This document shows, piece after piece, positions 44,726-54,156 of a stretch of 64,000 bases of DNA (its first letter is position 1; every line of letters begins with the position of its first letter). The stretch lies in contig NZ_NKJE01000012.1 of assembly GCF_002256285.1 (NCBI RefSeq), positions 62,001 to 126,000 of the forward strand, in the 5' to 3' direction. The notes under the pieces are model-generated. The model worked only from the letters and a program-made list of their open reading frames with translations, made no database searches and was not told the DNA's origin. The stretch is from Flavobacterium sp. BFFFF1. GTDB lineage: Bacteria; Bacteroidota; Bacteroidia; Flavobacteriales; Flavobacteriaceae. A program made the translations under genes and the position numbers.

Positions 44726-45223
44726 TTAGGGTTTTAATGTACCGGATGGACTGTCAATAGTGAGCAGCAGGCTTTGCTTTTCACCGCTGCCTGAATATTG
44801 GATAATATTTTGTTGTGTATCATTGAGTTCCATCAGCGCTGGATTGTATATGTCGATCTTATCTGGTTTTGTTACGCCGGTAATACGGAAATAACAGATC
44901 AGGACATTGCCCTCAACCTCCTTACTGAGGTAGGTAATTTCCTTTTGTCTTCCGGCTATCTTTACGATAAATTTCTCTGCCAGATACGTTTTCATTCGCT
45001 CCACATCCTGCGGCGTTTCAGCTTTATCGCAAAGGTGTGCTTTGACCTTAAAATGCTTTTCCAGCGTATTGTTCAGGTCGTCAATGAATATGCGTGTGGT
45101 GATTTGCAACATCTTTTTCTCAGGCGCGAAGTGCAGCTGGTAAATGGAGACATAGAACTTATGCGCTACGGAAAAACCGGAAAGCAGGATAAACACGGAG
45201 ATGTAACAAGCCCATTTCTTCAT
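44726..45223 (-). CDS. DUF6702-family exported protein
   Basis: A 165-residue protein: signal peptide (1-20), then a beta-rich domain with HKFYVSIYQLHFAPEKKMLQITTRIFIDDLNNTLEKHF, which is how DUF6702 proteins begin. Function unknown. This family is often found next to an M1 peptidase and carboxypeptidase-regulatory-like proteins in flavobacteria, as here, so it may assist an envelope process. The -7 element TATCTTTG is only four bases before the ATG. Confidence 0.8.
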   Translation of the reverse strand: MKKWACYISVFILLSGFSVAHKFYVSIYQLHFAPEKKMLQITTRIFIDDLNNTLEKHFKVKAHLCDKAETPQDVERMKTYLAEKFIVKIAGRQKEITYLSKEVEGNVLICYFRITGVTKPDKIDIYNPALMELNDTQQNIIQYSGSGEKQSLLLTIDSPSGTLKP

Positions 45224-45227
45224 TACC

Positions 45228-45235
45228 CAAAGATA
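45228..45235 (-). promoter_or_regulatory. Promoter -7 element of the DUF6702/M1 unit
   Basis: TATCTTTG on the minus strand fits TAnnTTTG. It ends four bases before the ATG at 45223, so the message may be leaderless. Confidence 0.55.
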
Positions 45236-45994
45236 CTATTTCTTTTCATCAGAAAGGGATTGGTTGAACAGCACGGAAAGCTTTGCCGTTACAAATTTGG
45301 CAGCTTCACTATTGTTTTGAACAAATGTGGCAGTAAACTCCGGATCTTCAGCGAGATAATATTTAAATCCTTTGACATAATCGGCGGGGATTTTCATTTC
45401 GTTGACAAAAAATTCGTCAGAATAGGTCTCACTGATTTTCAGAAGCAATAGTTCCTTCTTCTCCTGTTTCACAAGTACCTTCAATCTTTTTGTCTTTCCG
45501 TTGATGGCATTAATAATCGGATCAAATTCCATTCCTCCGGCAATAATACCAAGCAGTTGGATCGGCTTAAAGTCGCCTGCAGTCCGCAACCGACGTTCGG
45601 CCGGCGTGTACGACTTCGGTTTGTTTGATAGTATCCGCAAATCGACCGCGTTGAATTTGTTGTAGTTTACGACTTCTACCTCGTCCAGGTTCGTCGCTTT
45701 GGAAGTCATGGTGATTTCCAGAACACCCGAATCATAGATTTGCTGGTCTACAATCAAACGCTGGAAATCGAGTTTCGCCGACGAAAAAACCAACACATCA
45801 TCGGCCTTAGCGGAAATCTTAAAATTTCCACTATCATCACTAACGGATTCTGACTCATTAGCGACATTTACAACATGAACTTCTTTGGCACTTCCATCCT
45901 TTACAATTACCCTGCCCGTCAACATTTTCTCCTGCTGTGCGAAACCACAATGCCACAGGATCAGCAGAATAACTATCAGACTATTTTTTATCAT
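45236..45994 (-). CDS. Carboxypeptidase-regulatory-like domain protein, paralogue 3
   Basis: A 252-residue exported protein: signal peptide (1-19, ending GFAQ), a beta-sandwich of the carboxypeptidase-D regulatory type (LTGRVIVKDGS...VHVVNV...DDSGNFKISAKADDVLVFSS) and a C-terminal helical domain with YTPAERR, INGKTKRLK and IPADYVKGFKYYL. The same layout occurs in the two genes upstream. It overlaps the middle gene by 14 bases. Function unknown; the beta-sandwich is the type found at the N-terminus of SusC-like proteins, but no barrel follows. Confidence 0.82.
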   Translation of the reverse strand: MIKNSLIVILLILWHCGFAQQEKMLTGRVIVKDGSAKEVHVVNVANESESVSDDSGNFKISAKADDVLVFSSAKLDFQRLIVDQQIYDSGVLEITMTSKATNLDEVEVVNYNKFNAVDLRILSNKPKSYTPAERRLRTAGDFKPIQLLGIIAGGMEFDPIINAINGKTKRLKVLVKQEKKELLLLKISETYSDEFFVNEMKIPADYVKGFKYYLAEDPEFTATFVQNNSEAAKFVTAKLSVLFNQSLSDEKK

Positions 45995-46691
45995 TGGCTA
46001 GGCCATTATATTCCCTCGCAAGTTCTACCATTAAAAAAGTGGCAAGTGTTTTGTCTTTTGCATTCAGGGCATTTGCAAATTTAGGATTTTCCACGAGGTA
46101 ATAATGGAACCCTTTAATCCTCTCTTTTGAGATTCCTAGGTTTTGTTCATAGTATGCCTCTTCAAAAAGACCGTCGAGTTTTTCAAGCAGGAATTCTTTT
46201 TGCTCTACTTTCACATTGGCTTTCAACTGTTTGGTTCGGCCAGAAATCAGGTTCAGCAGCGCATCCACTGCCGTGCTGTTTGCACTATATACCCTTCTCT
46301 CAGCCGGCGTATATTCCTTTGCGGGCTTGGAAAGGATGCCAAGGCTTACGGCATCAAATTTAACAATCTCGACCTCGTCCAGTTCGGTGACGCTAGCGAG
46401 CGTTTCGATGGTAACTTTTCCGGATTCATAGTCTGTTTTCTCGATTTCCTTCCTCCTCATTTCAACGGATGGAGAAGAGATCACCAGCACGTCATCAGTT
46501 TTTCCCAATATCGAAAAGTTACCGGTGGCATCGGTGGTGGCTTCCTTTTCATTGACGATATTTAGAACATGTATGCCTTTTGGATTACCGTCTTTGACGA
46601 CAACAGTCCCTGATAGTAATTTTTCCTGCTGCGAAAAAACGCACGATGACACCAACAAAAACAGTAGCAGTAACGTATTATTTTTTTTCAT
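45981..46691 (-). CDS. Carboxypeptidase-regulatory-like domain protein, paralogue 2
   Basis: About 236 residues from the ATG at 46691 (MKKNNTLLLL); an ATG at 46706 adds five residues before the signal peptide. It shares with its neighbours the signal peptide, the beta-sandwich (LSGTVVVKDGNPKGIHVLNIVNE...DDVLVISS), the YTPAERR motif, ISGRTKQLK and the IKGFHYYLVE stretch. With this start it overlaps the upstream paralogue by 14 bases, like the next junction. Confidence 0.82.
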   Translation of the reverse strand: MKKNNTLLLLFLLVSSCVFSQQEKLLSGTVVVKDGNPKGIHVLNIVNEKEATTDATGNFSILGKTDDVLVISSPSVEMRRKEIEKTDYESGKVTIETLASVTELDEVEIVKFDAVSLGILSKPAKEYTPAERRVYSANSTAVDALLNLISGRTKQLKANVKVEQKEFLLEKLDGLFEEAYYEQNLGISKERIKGFHYYLVENPKFANALNAKDKTLATFLMVELAREYNGLANDKK

Positions 46692-47433
46692 TCGCAATAT
46701 TTTCAATGAATTTTGTGGCCAATTGTCCCAAAAGAAAATCAGACATCGATTTATTGTTTAATGCTAAAGTATTCAAAAACGACTTGTTTTCGATTATGAA
46801 ATACTGAAATCCTTTTACATAATCAATTGGAATCTTAAGGGTATTAATTAAGAAATCGTCATTGTAAAGATCGATCACCCTGTGCAGCCAGGTTTCCTTC
46901 TCTTCGGTTTCCAATGCCTTTTTGAGCATTGCGGTGCGTCCTGAAATGGCATTCAATAACGGGTCGAGTGAGAACTTTGTGTCCAAACCAATTTGGGCAT
47001 CCAGTCGCGTGGCTGTATTCAGGCGACGCTCACCCGGCGTAAACTTCTTCTGGTCGGCAGGAATAATTCCCAAAGCCACAGCATTGATATTTTTGTAATT
47101 CACGATGACGACCTCTTTGAGTTGATTCACCACGGATTGCAGCTTCACATACATTTTTTCACTTTCAAAATCCTCACAACCAATCGCTGCCTTTCTTGGA
47201 TGGACATTTACCGCGGTAAAGAGCAGGGTATCTCCCTCCTTTACCTGTATTGTAAAATAACCGTCATGATTTGTCACAGCATATTTTTCTGAACGCAGAT
47301 TGATAACATTGATATCTGACAGGTTTGAAAAGTCGGAATAGACTTTGCCTTTAATATTCTTCAACGCGTTTTCCTGTGCAACCGATGGCAGTAAAGCAAG
47401 TAGCGACAGCAGTAGGAAGATATTTTTTGTCAT
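46678..47433 (-). CDS. Carboxypeptidase-regulatory-like domain protein, paralogue 1
   Basis: A 251-residue exported protein, first of the three tandem paralogues. Signal peptide 1-19, beta-sandwich with IKGKVYSDFSNLSDINVINL and DGYFTIQVKEGDTLLFTAV, then FTPGERRLNTAT, ISGRTAMLK and IPIDYVKGFQYFI. It is the most divergent of the three. No clear -7 element is seen upstream. Tandem duplication with retained overlaps suggests a co-translated set of envelope proteins with related ligands. Confidence 0.82.
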   Translation of the reverse strand: MTKNIFLLLSLLALLPSVAQENALKNIKGKVYSDFSNLSDINVINLRSEKYAVTNHDGYFTIQVKEGDTLLFTAVNVHPRKAAIGCEDFESEKMYVKLQSVVNQLKEVVIVNYKNINAVALGIIPADQKKFTPGERRLNTATRLDAQIGLDTKFSLDPLLNAISGRTAMLKKALETEEKETWLHRVIDLYNDDFLINTLKIPIDYVKGFQYFIIENKSFLNTLALNNKSMSDFLLGQLATKFIENIANEKK

Positions 47434-47595
47434 GGGAATTGTTGTAATGGGAATTTACAGTGGTAAAAATATCTAAAAGCTTTGCCAAATTAATGCCAAC
47501 GAAATCGTAAAATTCTGTTAATTAGGTCATCACGTACCAACCGAAGTATTTCAATTCCAAAACAAGAATTTTTATCTTTATCGAAAATCCTAATC

Positions 47596-48303
47596 ATGAA
47601 GAACCTCATCATCGCGAGTACGTCCACATTACATGGTGGGAGCTATCTCGAATACCTCATGCCGCCGCTTGAAGATCATTTCTCCGGTTGTGGTACCATC
47701 ACTTTCATCCCGTATGCAAGACCGGGTGGCATTTCACACGACGACTACACCGGAAAAGTCGCCGAAGCCTTTGCTTTATTGGGAAAAAAAGTCATCGGCT
47801 TACACGAATTTGACGATCCTGTGAAGGCGGTGCAAAACGCTGAAGCCATTTTTACAGGAGGCGGCAACACATTTTTATTGGTGTCGCAGTTGTATCAATT
47901 TCAGGTGATGGAACAATTGGCCGGGGCATTGAAAAACGGCACGCCTTACCTTGGCTCCAGCGCCGGGAGTAACATTACCGGATTGACGATGCAAACGACG
48001 AACGACATGCCAATTATTTATCCTCCCAGTTTTAAGACGCTTGGTATGATTCCGTTTAACCTGAATCCGCATTATCTGGATGCTGATCTGCAATCAAAAC
48101 ACATGGGCGAAACGCGCGAAACCCGGATTAGGGAATACCACCAATTCAATTCGGTACCGGTATTAGGGCTTCGCGAAGGAAGCTGGCTGGACGTGAAAGG
48201 GGAAACAATTATACTGAAGGGCGATTTGAAGGCGCGTTTATTCCGTCAGGGACAGGAAGCAGAGGAACTTGAGCCGGGAAGTGACCTTAGCTTCGTGAAG
48301 TGA
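47596..48303 (+). CDS. pepE: Alpha-aspartyl dipeptidase (peptidase E)
   Basis: A 235-residue serine peptidase of family S51 that cleaves Asp-Xaa dipeptides. The nucleophile is in YLGSSAGSNITG (S within G-S-S-A-G-S). IFTGGGNTFLLVSQL, the oxyanion region, and the PHYLDADL histidine stretch match PepE. It is cytoplasmic. TATCTTTA, close to the -7 consensus, lies about 16 bases before the ATG. Confidence 0.92.
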   Translation: MKNLIIASTSTLHGGSYLEYLMPPLEDHFSGCGTITFIPYARPGGISHDDYTGKVAEAFALLGKKVIGLHEFDDPVKAVQNAEAIFTGGGNTFLLVSQLYQFQVMEQLAGALKNGTPYLGSSAGSNITGLTMQTTNDMPIIYPPSFKTLGMIPFNLNPHYLDADLQSKHMGETRETRIREYHQFNSVPVLGLREGSWLDVKGETIILKGDLKARLFRQGQEAEELEPGSDLSFVK

Positions 48304-48433
48304 GTGGTTTTGGGTGAGCGATTACCTCCCGTCTGTTTGGCACTGGGCCTCGTATGAATTGGAAATGCTGCACTCCCGGGATAAACTTCTCGCCGGACGT
48401 ATAAAAAAAAATCCTAAACTTTGTTTAGGATTT

Positions 48434-48468
48434 TGGAGCGGAAGACGAGGCTCCCCGAATCGCAACCC
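48434..48468 (-). pseudogene. Fragment of a second tRNA-Gly (3' end only)
   Basis: On the minus strand the last 20 bases, including CCA, are identical to tRNA-Gly at 48529-48604. The preceding T-arm (GCGATTCGGGG) is decayed by small insertions and deletions, and nothing remains of the anticodon arm or 5' half. It is the leftover of a tandem tRNA duplication or of a recombination event in the 3' end of the tRNA gene. Confidence 0.65.
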
Positions 48469-48497
48469 TCTCGGGATAAACTTCTCGCTGGACGTAT

Positions 48498-48526
48498 AAA
48501 AAAAAATCCTAAACTTTGTTTAGGAT
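48498..48526 (-). terminator. Terminator of tRNA-Gly
   Basis: A 9-bp stem, ATCCTAAAC (48506-48514) with GTTTAGGAT (48518-48526), is followed on the minus strand by a run of nine T residues, three bases after the CCA end. An identical copy lies at 48403-48431. Confidence 0.85.
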
Positions 48527-48528
48527 TT

Positions 48529-48604
<76 letters not shown>

Positions 48605-48746
48605 ATTAACGGTGCAAATATAAGTAATAAGTTTTTTTAGTTGCAAGTTTTTTTTTGAAAAATGCACAGTATCGCTTTTGCAGGCCACATAACCATTTTA
48701 TCTTTAAAAAGTTACAGCCGGAAAAAGCAAAATAAATTTTAAAAAG

Positions 48747-49193
48747 ATGATAGAAATAAGGCAAATTACGGCATTAGAAACGCATCCGATACGCCAGGAA
48801 GTGCTCCGAAAAGGCAAGCCACCCGAAAGCTGCCAGTTTGATGGCGACGATTTCCCGACAACAGTTCATTTAGGATTATACCACAATCAAGAGCTGGCAG
48901 GCATTGTGACCCTGCTTGAAAACAGTCATCCTGATTTTTTTACGGCAAAACAATTCCAGCTTCGCGGCATGGCGGTATTGGAACAATGTCAGAACGGCGG
49001 ATTTGGGGCGTTGCTTTTAAAAGCCGCGGAAGACTTCGCTTGGGGACAGGACGCAAACCGGATATGGTTTAATGCCCGCGTTACCGCAGTAGGATTTTAT
49101 GAAAAAGCGGGCTATAAAAAAAACGGCCCACCGTTTGAGATCGAAAACGTCGGGCCGCATTATTTGATGTATAAAGACATGTCGGGATTATAA
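48747..49193 (+). CDS. GNAT-family N-acetyltransferase
   Basis: A 148-residue acetyl-CoA-dependent transferase. FQLRGMAVLEQCQNGGFGALLLKAAEDFA holds the acetyl-CoA loop (Q-x-x-G-x-G/A in the form QNGGFGA), and the end IWFNARVTAVGFYEKAGYKKNG is the typical last helix and strand. Substrate unknown. Its 3' end overlaps that of the convergent L,D-transpeptidase-like gene by six bases. Confidence 0.88.
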   Translation: MIEIRQITALETHPIRQEVLRKGKPPESCQFDGDDFPTTVHLGLYHNQELAGIVTLLENSHPDFFTAKQFQLRGMAVLEQCQNGGFGALLLKAAEDFAWGQDANRIWFNARVTAVGFYEKAGYKKNGPPFEIENVGPHYLMYKDMSGL

Positions 49194-49898
49194 AACCAGT
49201 ACCTGGCTTGCTTTGGCTCGTGAAGGATGGTAAATAAAAAGGCACGATTTATTTTTAATTTTCTGGATGATTTCCTGGGTCAGTTCTGCAGGCAGTGCCG
49301 GGCAACCCTGGCTTCTGCCAAGTCGGTGATTGTTTTTAATAAATGATTCTGAAACATAATCGGCGGCATGCATCACAACGCCTCTTTCCCGCGCAGTATC
49401 GTTTACACCTTTTTCCAGTCCATCAAGTTTTAGGGAAGCGCCGTGTTTTCCATTGTAAATTTCGCCCGTGACATAAAACCCAAGGCTGCTTTTATAAGAC
49501 TGGGGTTGATTGGAAAACGAATTTGCAAATTCTTCACCGGTATTCCGGCCATGCGCCACAAGGGAATTGAATAAAATAGTATTGGTCGCCATGTCAATCA
49601 CCCAAAGCCTTTTGGTATTCGACGATTTGCTAAAATCGATTAACGTCAAAATGTCCTTTTGGATCACCCCTTTTGCTTTCAAAGCGTAAAAACCTTCCAG
49701 TGCCTGAGTGAAACTGGACACTTCTGGTAGTGCAAAGCTGTTTGCGTTTAACTGATTGTATACGGCGGTGGCTTCTGCCTCAAAACCAGTAGTTTTGGTG
49801 ATCGTATTGGCAGTAATTAATTTACGCTCAACTTTATTTTCGATTGGGGAAAAGCTGGTCAGGAAAAAAATCATGACCACTGATAGTCTGTATACCAT
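49188..49898 (-). CDS. Murein L,D-transpeptidase-like exported protein
   Basis: A 236-residue protein with an N-terminal signal or membrane segment. Residues about 95-225 form the catalytic domain: LWVIDMATNTILFNSLVAHGRNTG, then the histidine in RGVVMHAADYV and the cysteine nucleophile in RLGRSQGCPALP (S-x-G-C). This is the YkuD-related catalytic-domain family of Bacteroidota. It probably forms or edits 3-3 cross-links in peptidoglycan in the periplasm. Confidence 0.87.
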   Translation of the reverse strand: MVYRLSVVMIFFLTSFSPIENKVERKLITANTITKTTGFEAEATAVYNQLNANSFALPEVSSFTQALEGFYALKAKGVIQKDILTLIDFSKSSNTKRLWVIDMATNTILFNSLVAHGRNTGEEFANSFSNQPQSYKSSLGFYVTGEIYNGKHGASLKLDGLEKGVNDTARERGVVMHAADYVSESFIKNNHRLGRSQGCPALPAELTQEIIQKIKNKSCLFIYHPSRAKASQVLVL

Positions 49899-50067
49899 TG
49901 AAATAATTTAAGTTACTATTCAGATCGGGATTGCGAAGGTAAATCGTTAACGGCTGTAAATCAAATTTATAACCAAATTTTAACTTTCACAGGATATCAG
50001 GTAGGACGTTCATAACGCTGTCATTTTATTATTATTATACCCATTAGGTATATTTTACTTTAATTTT

Positions 50068-50075
50068 TACATTTG
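50068..50075 (+). promoter_or_regulatory. Promoter -7 element of the DUF5916 gene
   Basis: TACATTTG fits TAnnTTTG, 18 bases before the ATG at 50094. It overlaps the TTG at 50073, which therefore cannot be the start codon. Confidence 0.65.
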
Positions 50076-50093
50076 CCTCACAACGAAACCCCT

Positions 50094-52514
50094 ATGAACC
50101 AGATTTTAAAATTTTTCCTGTTATTGATACTATTGACAGGTTCAAAATCATGGGCACAAAAGAAAATTCTGGTAGCCAAAACCACAACTGACAACATCAT
50201 TATTGATGGAAAGTTCAACGAACTTTCCTGGAAAGCCGCGCCTGTTGCGGGAGATTTTGTAATGTTTCAGCCCGACAACGGCAAACCCATCGACAGCACC
50301 AAAAGAACGGAAGTACACATCCTGTATGACAATGAAGCAGTGTACATTGCCGCTGTGATGAACGATGACCAACCCAAAAAAATCCTGAAAGAAATTACAC
50401 AGCGTGACAATGTGGGCACGGCTGATGTTTTCGGGGTTTTTATTAACGGATTCAACGATGGCCAACAGGATTTTCAATTTTTTGTGAGCGCTTCAGGCGT
50501 ACAGATGGACCGACTGGCAACTGAGGACGGCGCCGTCGCTCCTGATAACTTTAGCCAGGATTTTTCATGGGATGCCATTTGGGATAGTAAAACCGTAATC
50601 ACCGAGTCTGGCTGGGCGGTCGAAATGAAAATACCATACGCCGCGCTTCGTTTTTCAAAGGAAAATGTACAAACGTGGGGACTCAATTTTTACCGGAGCA
50701 TTCGTCGCGACAGGCAACACTACACCTGGAGTCCTATTGATTCTGAAATTCGCTCTACGCGCAATCAAAACGGAATACTCGAAGGCATCGAAAATGTAAA
50801 AACGTCTACCAGACTGTTTTTTATTCCTTATTCCTCGTATTATTATGAAGAAAATGAATCGGGATCGGCTACCAAATTTAAAGCCGGTATGGACATCAAA
50901 TACGGCATCAACGACTCGTTTACCTTAGATGCCATCCTGGTCCCGGATTTCGGCCAGACGCGTTTTGACAATGTCATATTGAACCTCAGCCCGTTTGAGC
51001 AGGAATTCGCAGAAAACAGACCCTTCTTTACTGAGGGCACAGATTTGTTCAACAAAGGCGCGCTGCTTTATTCGAGACGAATCGGAGGGGCGCCAAGATT
51101 CACCCCACAAGATCTCGACACCGCCAATGAAACGGTAACCGAAATTCCCAACACGGTCAATTTGCTTAATGCCGTCAAAATATCCGGACGCACAAAGAAA
51201 GGTCTTGGTATCGGCGTACTCAATGCAGTGACTGAGCGTACCTATGCAACAATAGAAAACACGGCTACAGGAGCCAGGCGCCGTGGGGTTGTGGAGCCAT
51301 TGACCAATTACAATTTGTTGGTCCTGGACCAGCGTTTCAATCAAAACTCATCGGTCACATTGGTGAATGCCAGTACCTTCCGCGAAGGAAATTACAGGGA
51401 TGCCAACGTGGCAGGATTGATTTTTGATTTAAATACAAAAGAGAACGCCTACAATCTTTCCGGCGATTTTAAATACAGCGCCATTAATACTGGCCAAAAT
51501 TACGAAGGCTTTAAGACGTCGGTAAATTTTGAAAAAACAAGCGGAAAATACCGTTATACAATTTTCGGCAAATACATTTCTGCAGACTATGACATCAACG
51601 ACCTTGGGATCGGATTCCAGACAGACTACCACAACATCTACGCCGATTTCAGCTATAGGATCCTGAACCCGACCAAAACATTCAACACATTTCGTACCGA
51701 CATGAAATCAAGCCTCGAACTTGAAAATACCACGGGACGGATACAGGATAACTTCATCAATGTCTCGGCTGAAGGCAATTCGCGCCAAAACGACTATTAT
51801 AAATTCCTGATACAGCTCAATCCGCTGGAGAGCTTCGACTTTTACCAGCCCAGGTCCAGCGGACGGTTTTCATATGTCCCCCGCAGTGTCACGTCTCTCT
51901 TTGTCTTTTCGTCAAACTACAACAACACGTTGGCGCTGGACATCAATCCCTCGGTTAAAATGTATGACGAATCCGGCAGGATCGATTACGGATTTTTCAT
52001 CAGCCCGCGCTACCGAATCAATGATAAAATCCTTTTGATTTATGGGTTCAATTATTTTCGATCCATGAATGACCGTGGCTATGTGGCTTCAGATGCAACG
52101 GATATTTATTATGCGCAACGGGATATTAAGACCATCACGAGTGAACTTTCGGGAAAACTCGCGCTGAACAATAAAATGACCATCAACCTAACCACTCGTT
52201 ATTACTGGTCTTTTTCTGACAATCACGCGTTCTTTACGTTGGAAGACACCGGATATTTGTCTCCAACAGCATTTGGCTCAAACGTCGACGAAAACTTCAA
52301 CGTCTGGAATTTTGACCTGTCTTATGCCTGGTGGTTTGCTCCGGCCAGCCAGATTTCTATTCTTTACCGGAACAATGCCTCAGATTACAGGAACGTGATT
52401 GAACGAAACCTCACCAACAACCTCAAAAACCTGTTTGCAGACAACCTGAACAATATTTTTTCCATCAGTTTCCGGTACTATATCGATTACAATAGCGCAA
52501 AGCGTTGGTTTTAA
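50094..52514 (+). CDS. DUF5916 protein with CBM9-like N-terminal domain
   Basis: About 806 residues from the ATG at 50094 (MNQILKFFLLL...). Signal peptide, then a carbohydrate-binding-module-9-like beta domain (IIIDGKFNELSWKAAPVAGDF...VHILYDNEAVYIAAVMND) and a long DUF5916 region predicted as an outer-membrane barrel (FFIPYSSYYYEE, LDAILVPDFGQ, ENRPFFTEGTDLF, many alternating strands to the C-terminal RYYIDYNSAKRWF with an aromatic end). Its function is unknown; binding or uptake of a glycan or other ligand at the cell surface is a guess. Confidence 0.85.
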   Translation: MNQILKFFLLLILLTGSKSWAQKKILVAKTTTDNIIIDGKFNELSWKAAPVAGDFVMFQPDNGKPIDSTKRTEVHILYDNEAVYIAAVMNDDQPKKILKEITQRDNVGTADVFGVFINGFNDGQQDFQFFVSASGVQMDRLATEDGAVAPDNFSQDFSWDAIWDSKTVITESGWAVEMKIPYAALRFSKENVQTWGLNFYRSIRRDRQHYTWSPIDSEIRSTRNQNGILEGIENVKTSTRLFFIPYSSYYYEENESGSATKFKAGMDIKYGINDSFTLDAILVPDFGQTRFDNVILNLSPFEQEFAENRPFFTEGTDLFNKGALLYSRRIGGAPRFTPQDLDTANETVTEIPNTVNLLNAVKISGRTKKGLGIGVLNAVTERTYATIENTATGARRRGVVEPLTNYNLLVLDQRFNQNSSVTLVNASTFREGNYRDANVAGLIFDLNTKENAYNLSGDFKYSAINTGQNYEGFKTSVNFEKTSGKYRYTIFGKYISADYDINDLGIGFQTDYHNIYADFSYRILNPTKTFNTFRTDMKSSLELENTTGRIQDNFINVSAEGNSRQNDYYKFLIQLNPLESFDFYQPRSSGRFSYVPRSVTSLFVFSSNYNNTLALDINPSVKMYDESGRIDYGFFISPRYRINDKILLIYGFNYFRSMNDRGYVASDATDIYYAQRDIKTITSELSGKLALNNKMTINLTTRYYWSFSDNHAFFTLEDTGYLSPTAFGSNVDENFNVWNFDLSYAWWFAPASQISILYRNNASDYRNVIERNLTNNLKNLFADNLNNIFSISFRYYIDYNSAKRWF

Positions 52515-52568
52515 CCCATATCCCTCCCATTTTTAGATTTAATTAACCTGCCCGTTTTATAAATCGGT

Positions 52569-52576
52569 TATCTTTG
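52569..52576 (+). promoter_or_regulatory. Promoter -7 element of gpmI
   Basis: TATCTTTG fits TAnnTTTG, 16 bases before the ATG at 52593. Confidence 0.6.
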
Positions 52577-52592
52577 CGGAAAAATAACACCG

Positions 52593-54110
52593 ATGAACAA
52601 GAAAGTCATATTGATGATATTGGATGGCTGGGGGAAATCTCCGGACCCAAAGGTATCTGCCCCCGACAATGCCAATATCCCATTCATAAAAAGCCTGTTT
52701 CAAAAATATCCAAGTGCGGAACTGCGTACTGACGGTTTGAACGTCGGCCTTCCTGAAGGTCAGATGGGGAATTCTGAGGTTGGGCATATGAATCTTGGTG
52801 CCGGGAGGATTATTTACCAGGATCTTGCCAAAATCAACCTTGCCGTGGAGAACAAGACGTTCAACAAAGAAAAGGCGATTGCGGATGCATTCCATTATGC
52901 AAAGGAATATGATAAAGATGTCCATTTTCTTGGACTGGTATCCGACGGCGGCGTACATTCCCATATCAATCACCTCAAGGGATTGGTAGATGCCGCACAT
53001 GATTACGGACTCGAAAAAGTCTTTATCCATGCGTTTACCGATGGCCGCGATGTAGATCCGAAATCCGGAGTTGGTTTTATTGGTGATATGGTAAACCATG
53101 TTAAAGGCACTTCGGTAAAACTGGCGTCAGTAATTGGCCGCTATTATGCGATGGACCGCGACAAACGCTGGGAGCGTGTCAAGCAGGCGTATGATCTGTT
53201 GGTACATGGTAGCGGAGCCCATACTACAGATGCCGTGGCCAGCCTGAAGGCCAATTATGAAAAAAATCTCACCGATGAGTTCACACCGCCGATGGTGATG
53301 GTAAATGATAAAGATGAGCCACTCGCGACCATTAAGGAAGGCGACGTGGTCATCTTCTTTAACTTCCGTACAGACCGTGGGCGCCAGTTGACGGAGGTGC
53401 TTTCGCAGAAGGACCACCCTGATGAAAACATGCACAAGATGAATTTGTATTACGTCACGATGACCAATTATGACGATACCTTCAACAACATCTACCGTAT
53501 TTTTGACAAAGACAATATTACGGAAACCTTAGGTGAGGTGTTGGAAAAAAACAACAAAAAACAGATCCGGATTGCAGAGACTGAAAAGTATCCCCATGTG
53601 ACTTTTTTCTTTTCCGGAGGCCGTGAAGAACCATTTGAAGGAGAAACACGCATCTTGAGAAATTCGCCCAAAGTGGCTACTTATGACCTGCAGCCTGAGA
53701 TGAGCGCCAACGAACTGGCAAATGCACTCGTCCCTGAACTCGAAAAAGGCGATGTCGATTTTGTCTGTCTTAACTTTGCCAATGGAGACATGGTAGGGCA
53801 CACCGGCGTCATGGAAGCCGCAATCAAGGCCTGTGAAGCCGTTGATAAATGTGTAGAAAAAGTAATTACGGCAGCGTTGAAAAATCACTACACCACAATC
53901 GTCATTGCTGACCACGGGAATTGTGAAACCATGATTAACCCCGACGGAAGCCCGAATACAGCGCATACTACCAATCCGGTTCCAATCATTTTAGTGGATC
54001 CGGAATTGAAAACCATCCACAATGGGATTCTCGGTGATATTGCACCCACAATCCTTGACCTGATGGGAATTGAAAAACCACAGTCCATGACCCGAAACTC
54101 ATTGCTTTAA
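52593..54110 (+). CDS. gpmI: 2,3-bisphosphoglycerate-independent phosphoglycerate mutase
   Basis: A 505-residue cytoplasmic enzyme of glycolysis and gluconeogenesis interconverting 3- and 2-phosphoglycerate with two manganese ions. MILDGWG (metal aspartate), GNSEVGHMNLGAGR with the phosphorylated serine, HAFTDGRD, VIGRYYAMDRDKRW, NFRTDRGRQL, and VIADHGNCETM with NTAHTTNPVP are all present. Length is standard. Confidence 0.98.
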   Translation: MNKKVILMILDGWGKSPDPKVSAPDNANIPFIKSLFQKYPSAELRTDGLNVGLPEGQMGNSEVGHMNLGAGRIIYQDLAKINLAVENKTFNKEKAIADAFHYAKEYDKDVHFLGLVSDGGVHSHINHLKGLVDAAHDYGLEKVFIHAFTDGRDVDPKSGVGFIGDMVNHVKGTSVKLASVIGRYYAMDRDKRWERVKQAYDLLVHGSGAHTTDAVASLKANYEKNLTDEFTPPMVMVNDKDEPLATIKEGDVVIFFNFRTDRGRQLTEVLSQKDHPDENMHKMNLYYVTMTNYDDTFNNIYRIFDKDNITETLGEVLEKNNKKQIRIAETEKYPHVTFFFSGGREEPFEGETRILRNSPKVATYDLQPEMSANELANALVPELEKGDVDFVCLNFANGDMVGHTGVMEAAIKACEAVDKCVEKVITAALKNHYTTIVIADHGNCETMINPDGSPNTAHTTNPVPIILVDPELKTIHNGILGDIAPTILDLMGIEKPQSMTRNSLL

Positions 54111-54156
54111 GTAGGGTTATCGACAACTGTACTGTTTTAAAAGACACCTGTTTGAA

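Noticed and set aside
52557..53099. A 180-residue minus-strand frame
   Set aside because: It is antisense to the conserved N-terminus of gpmI.
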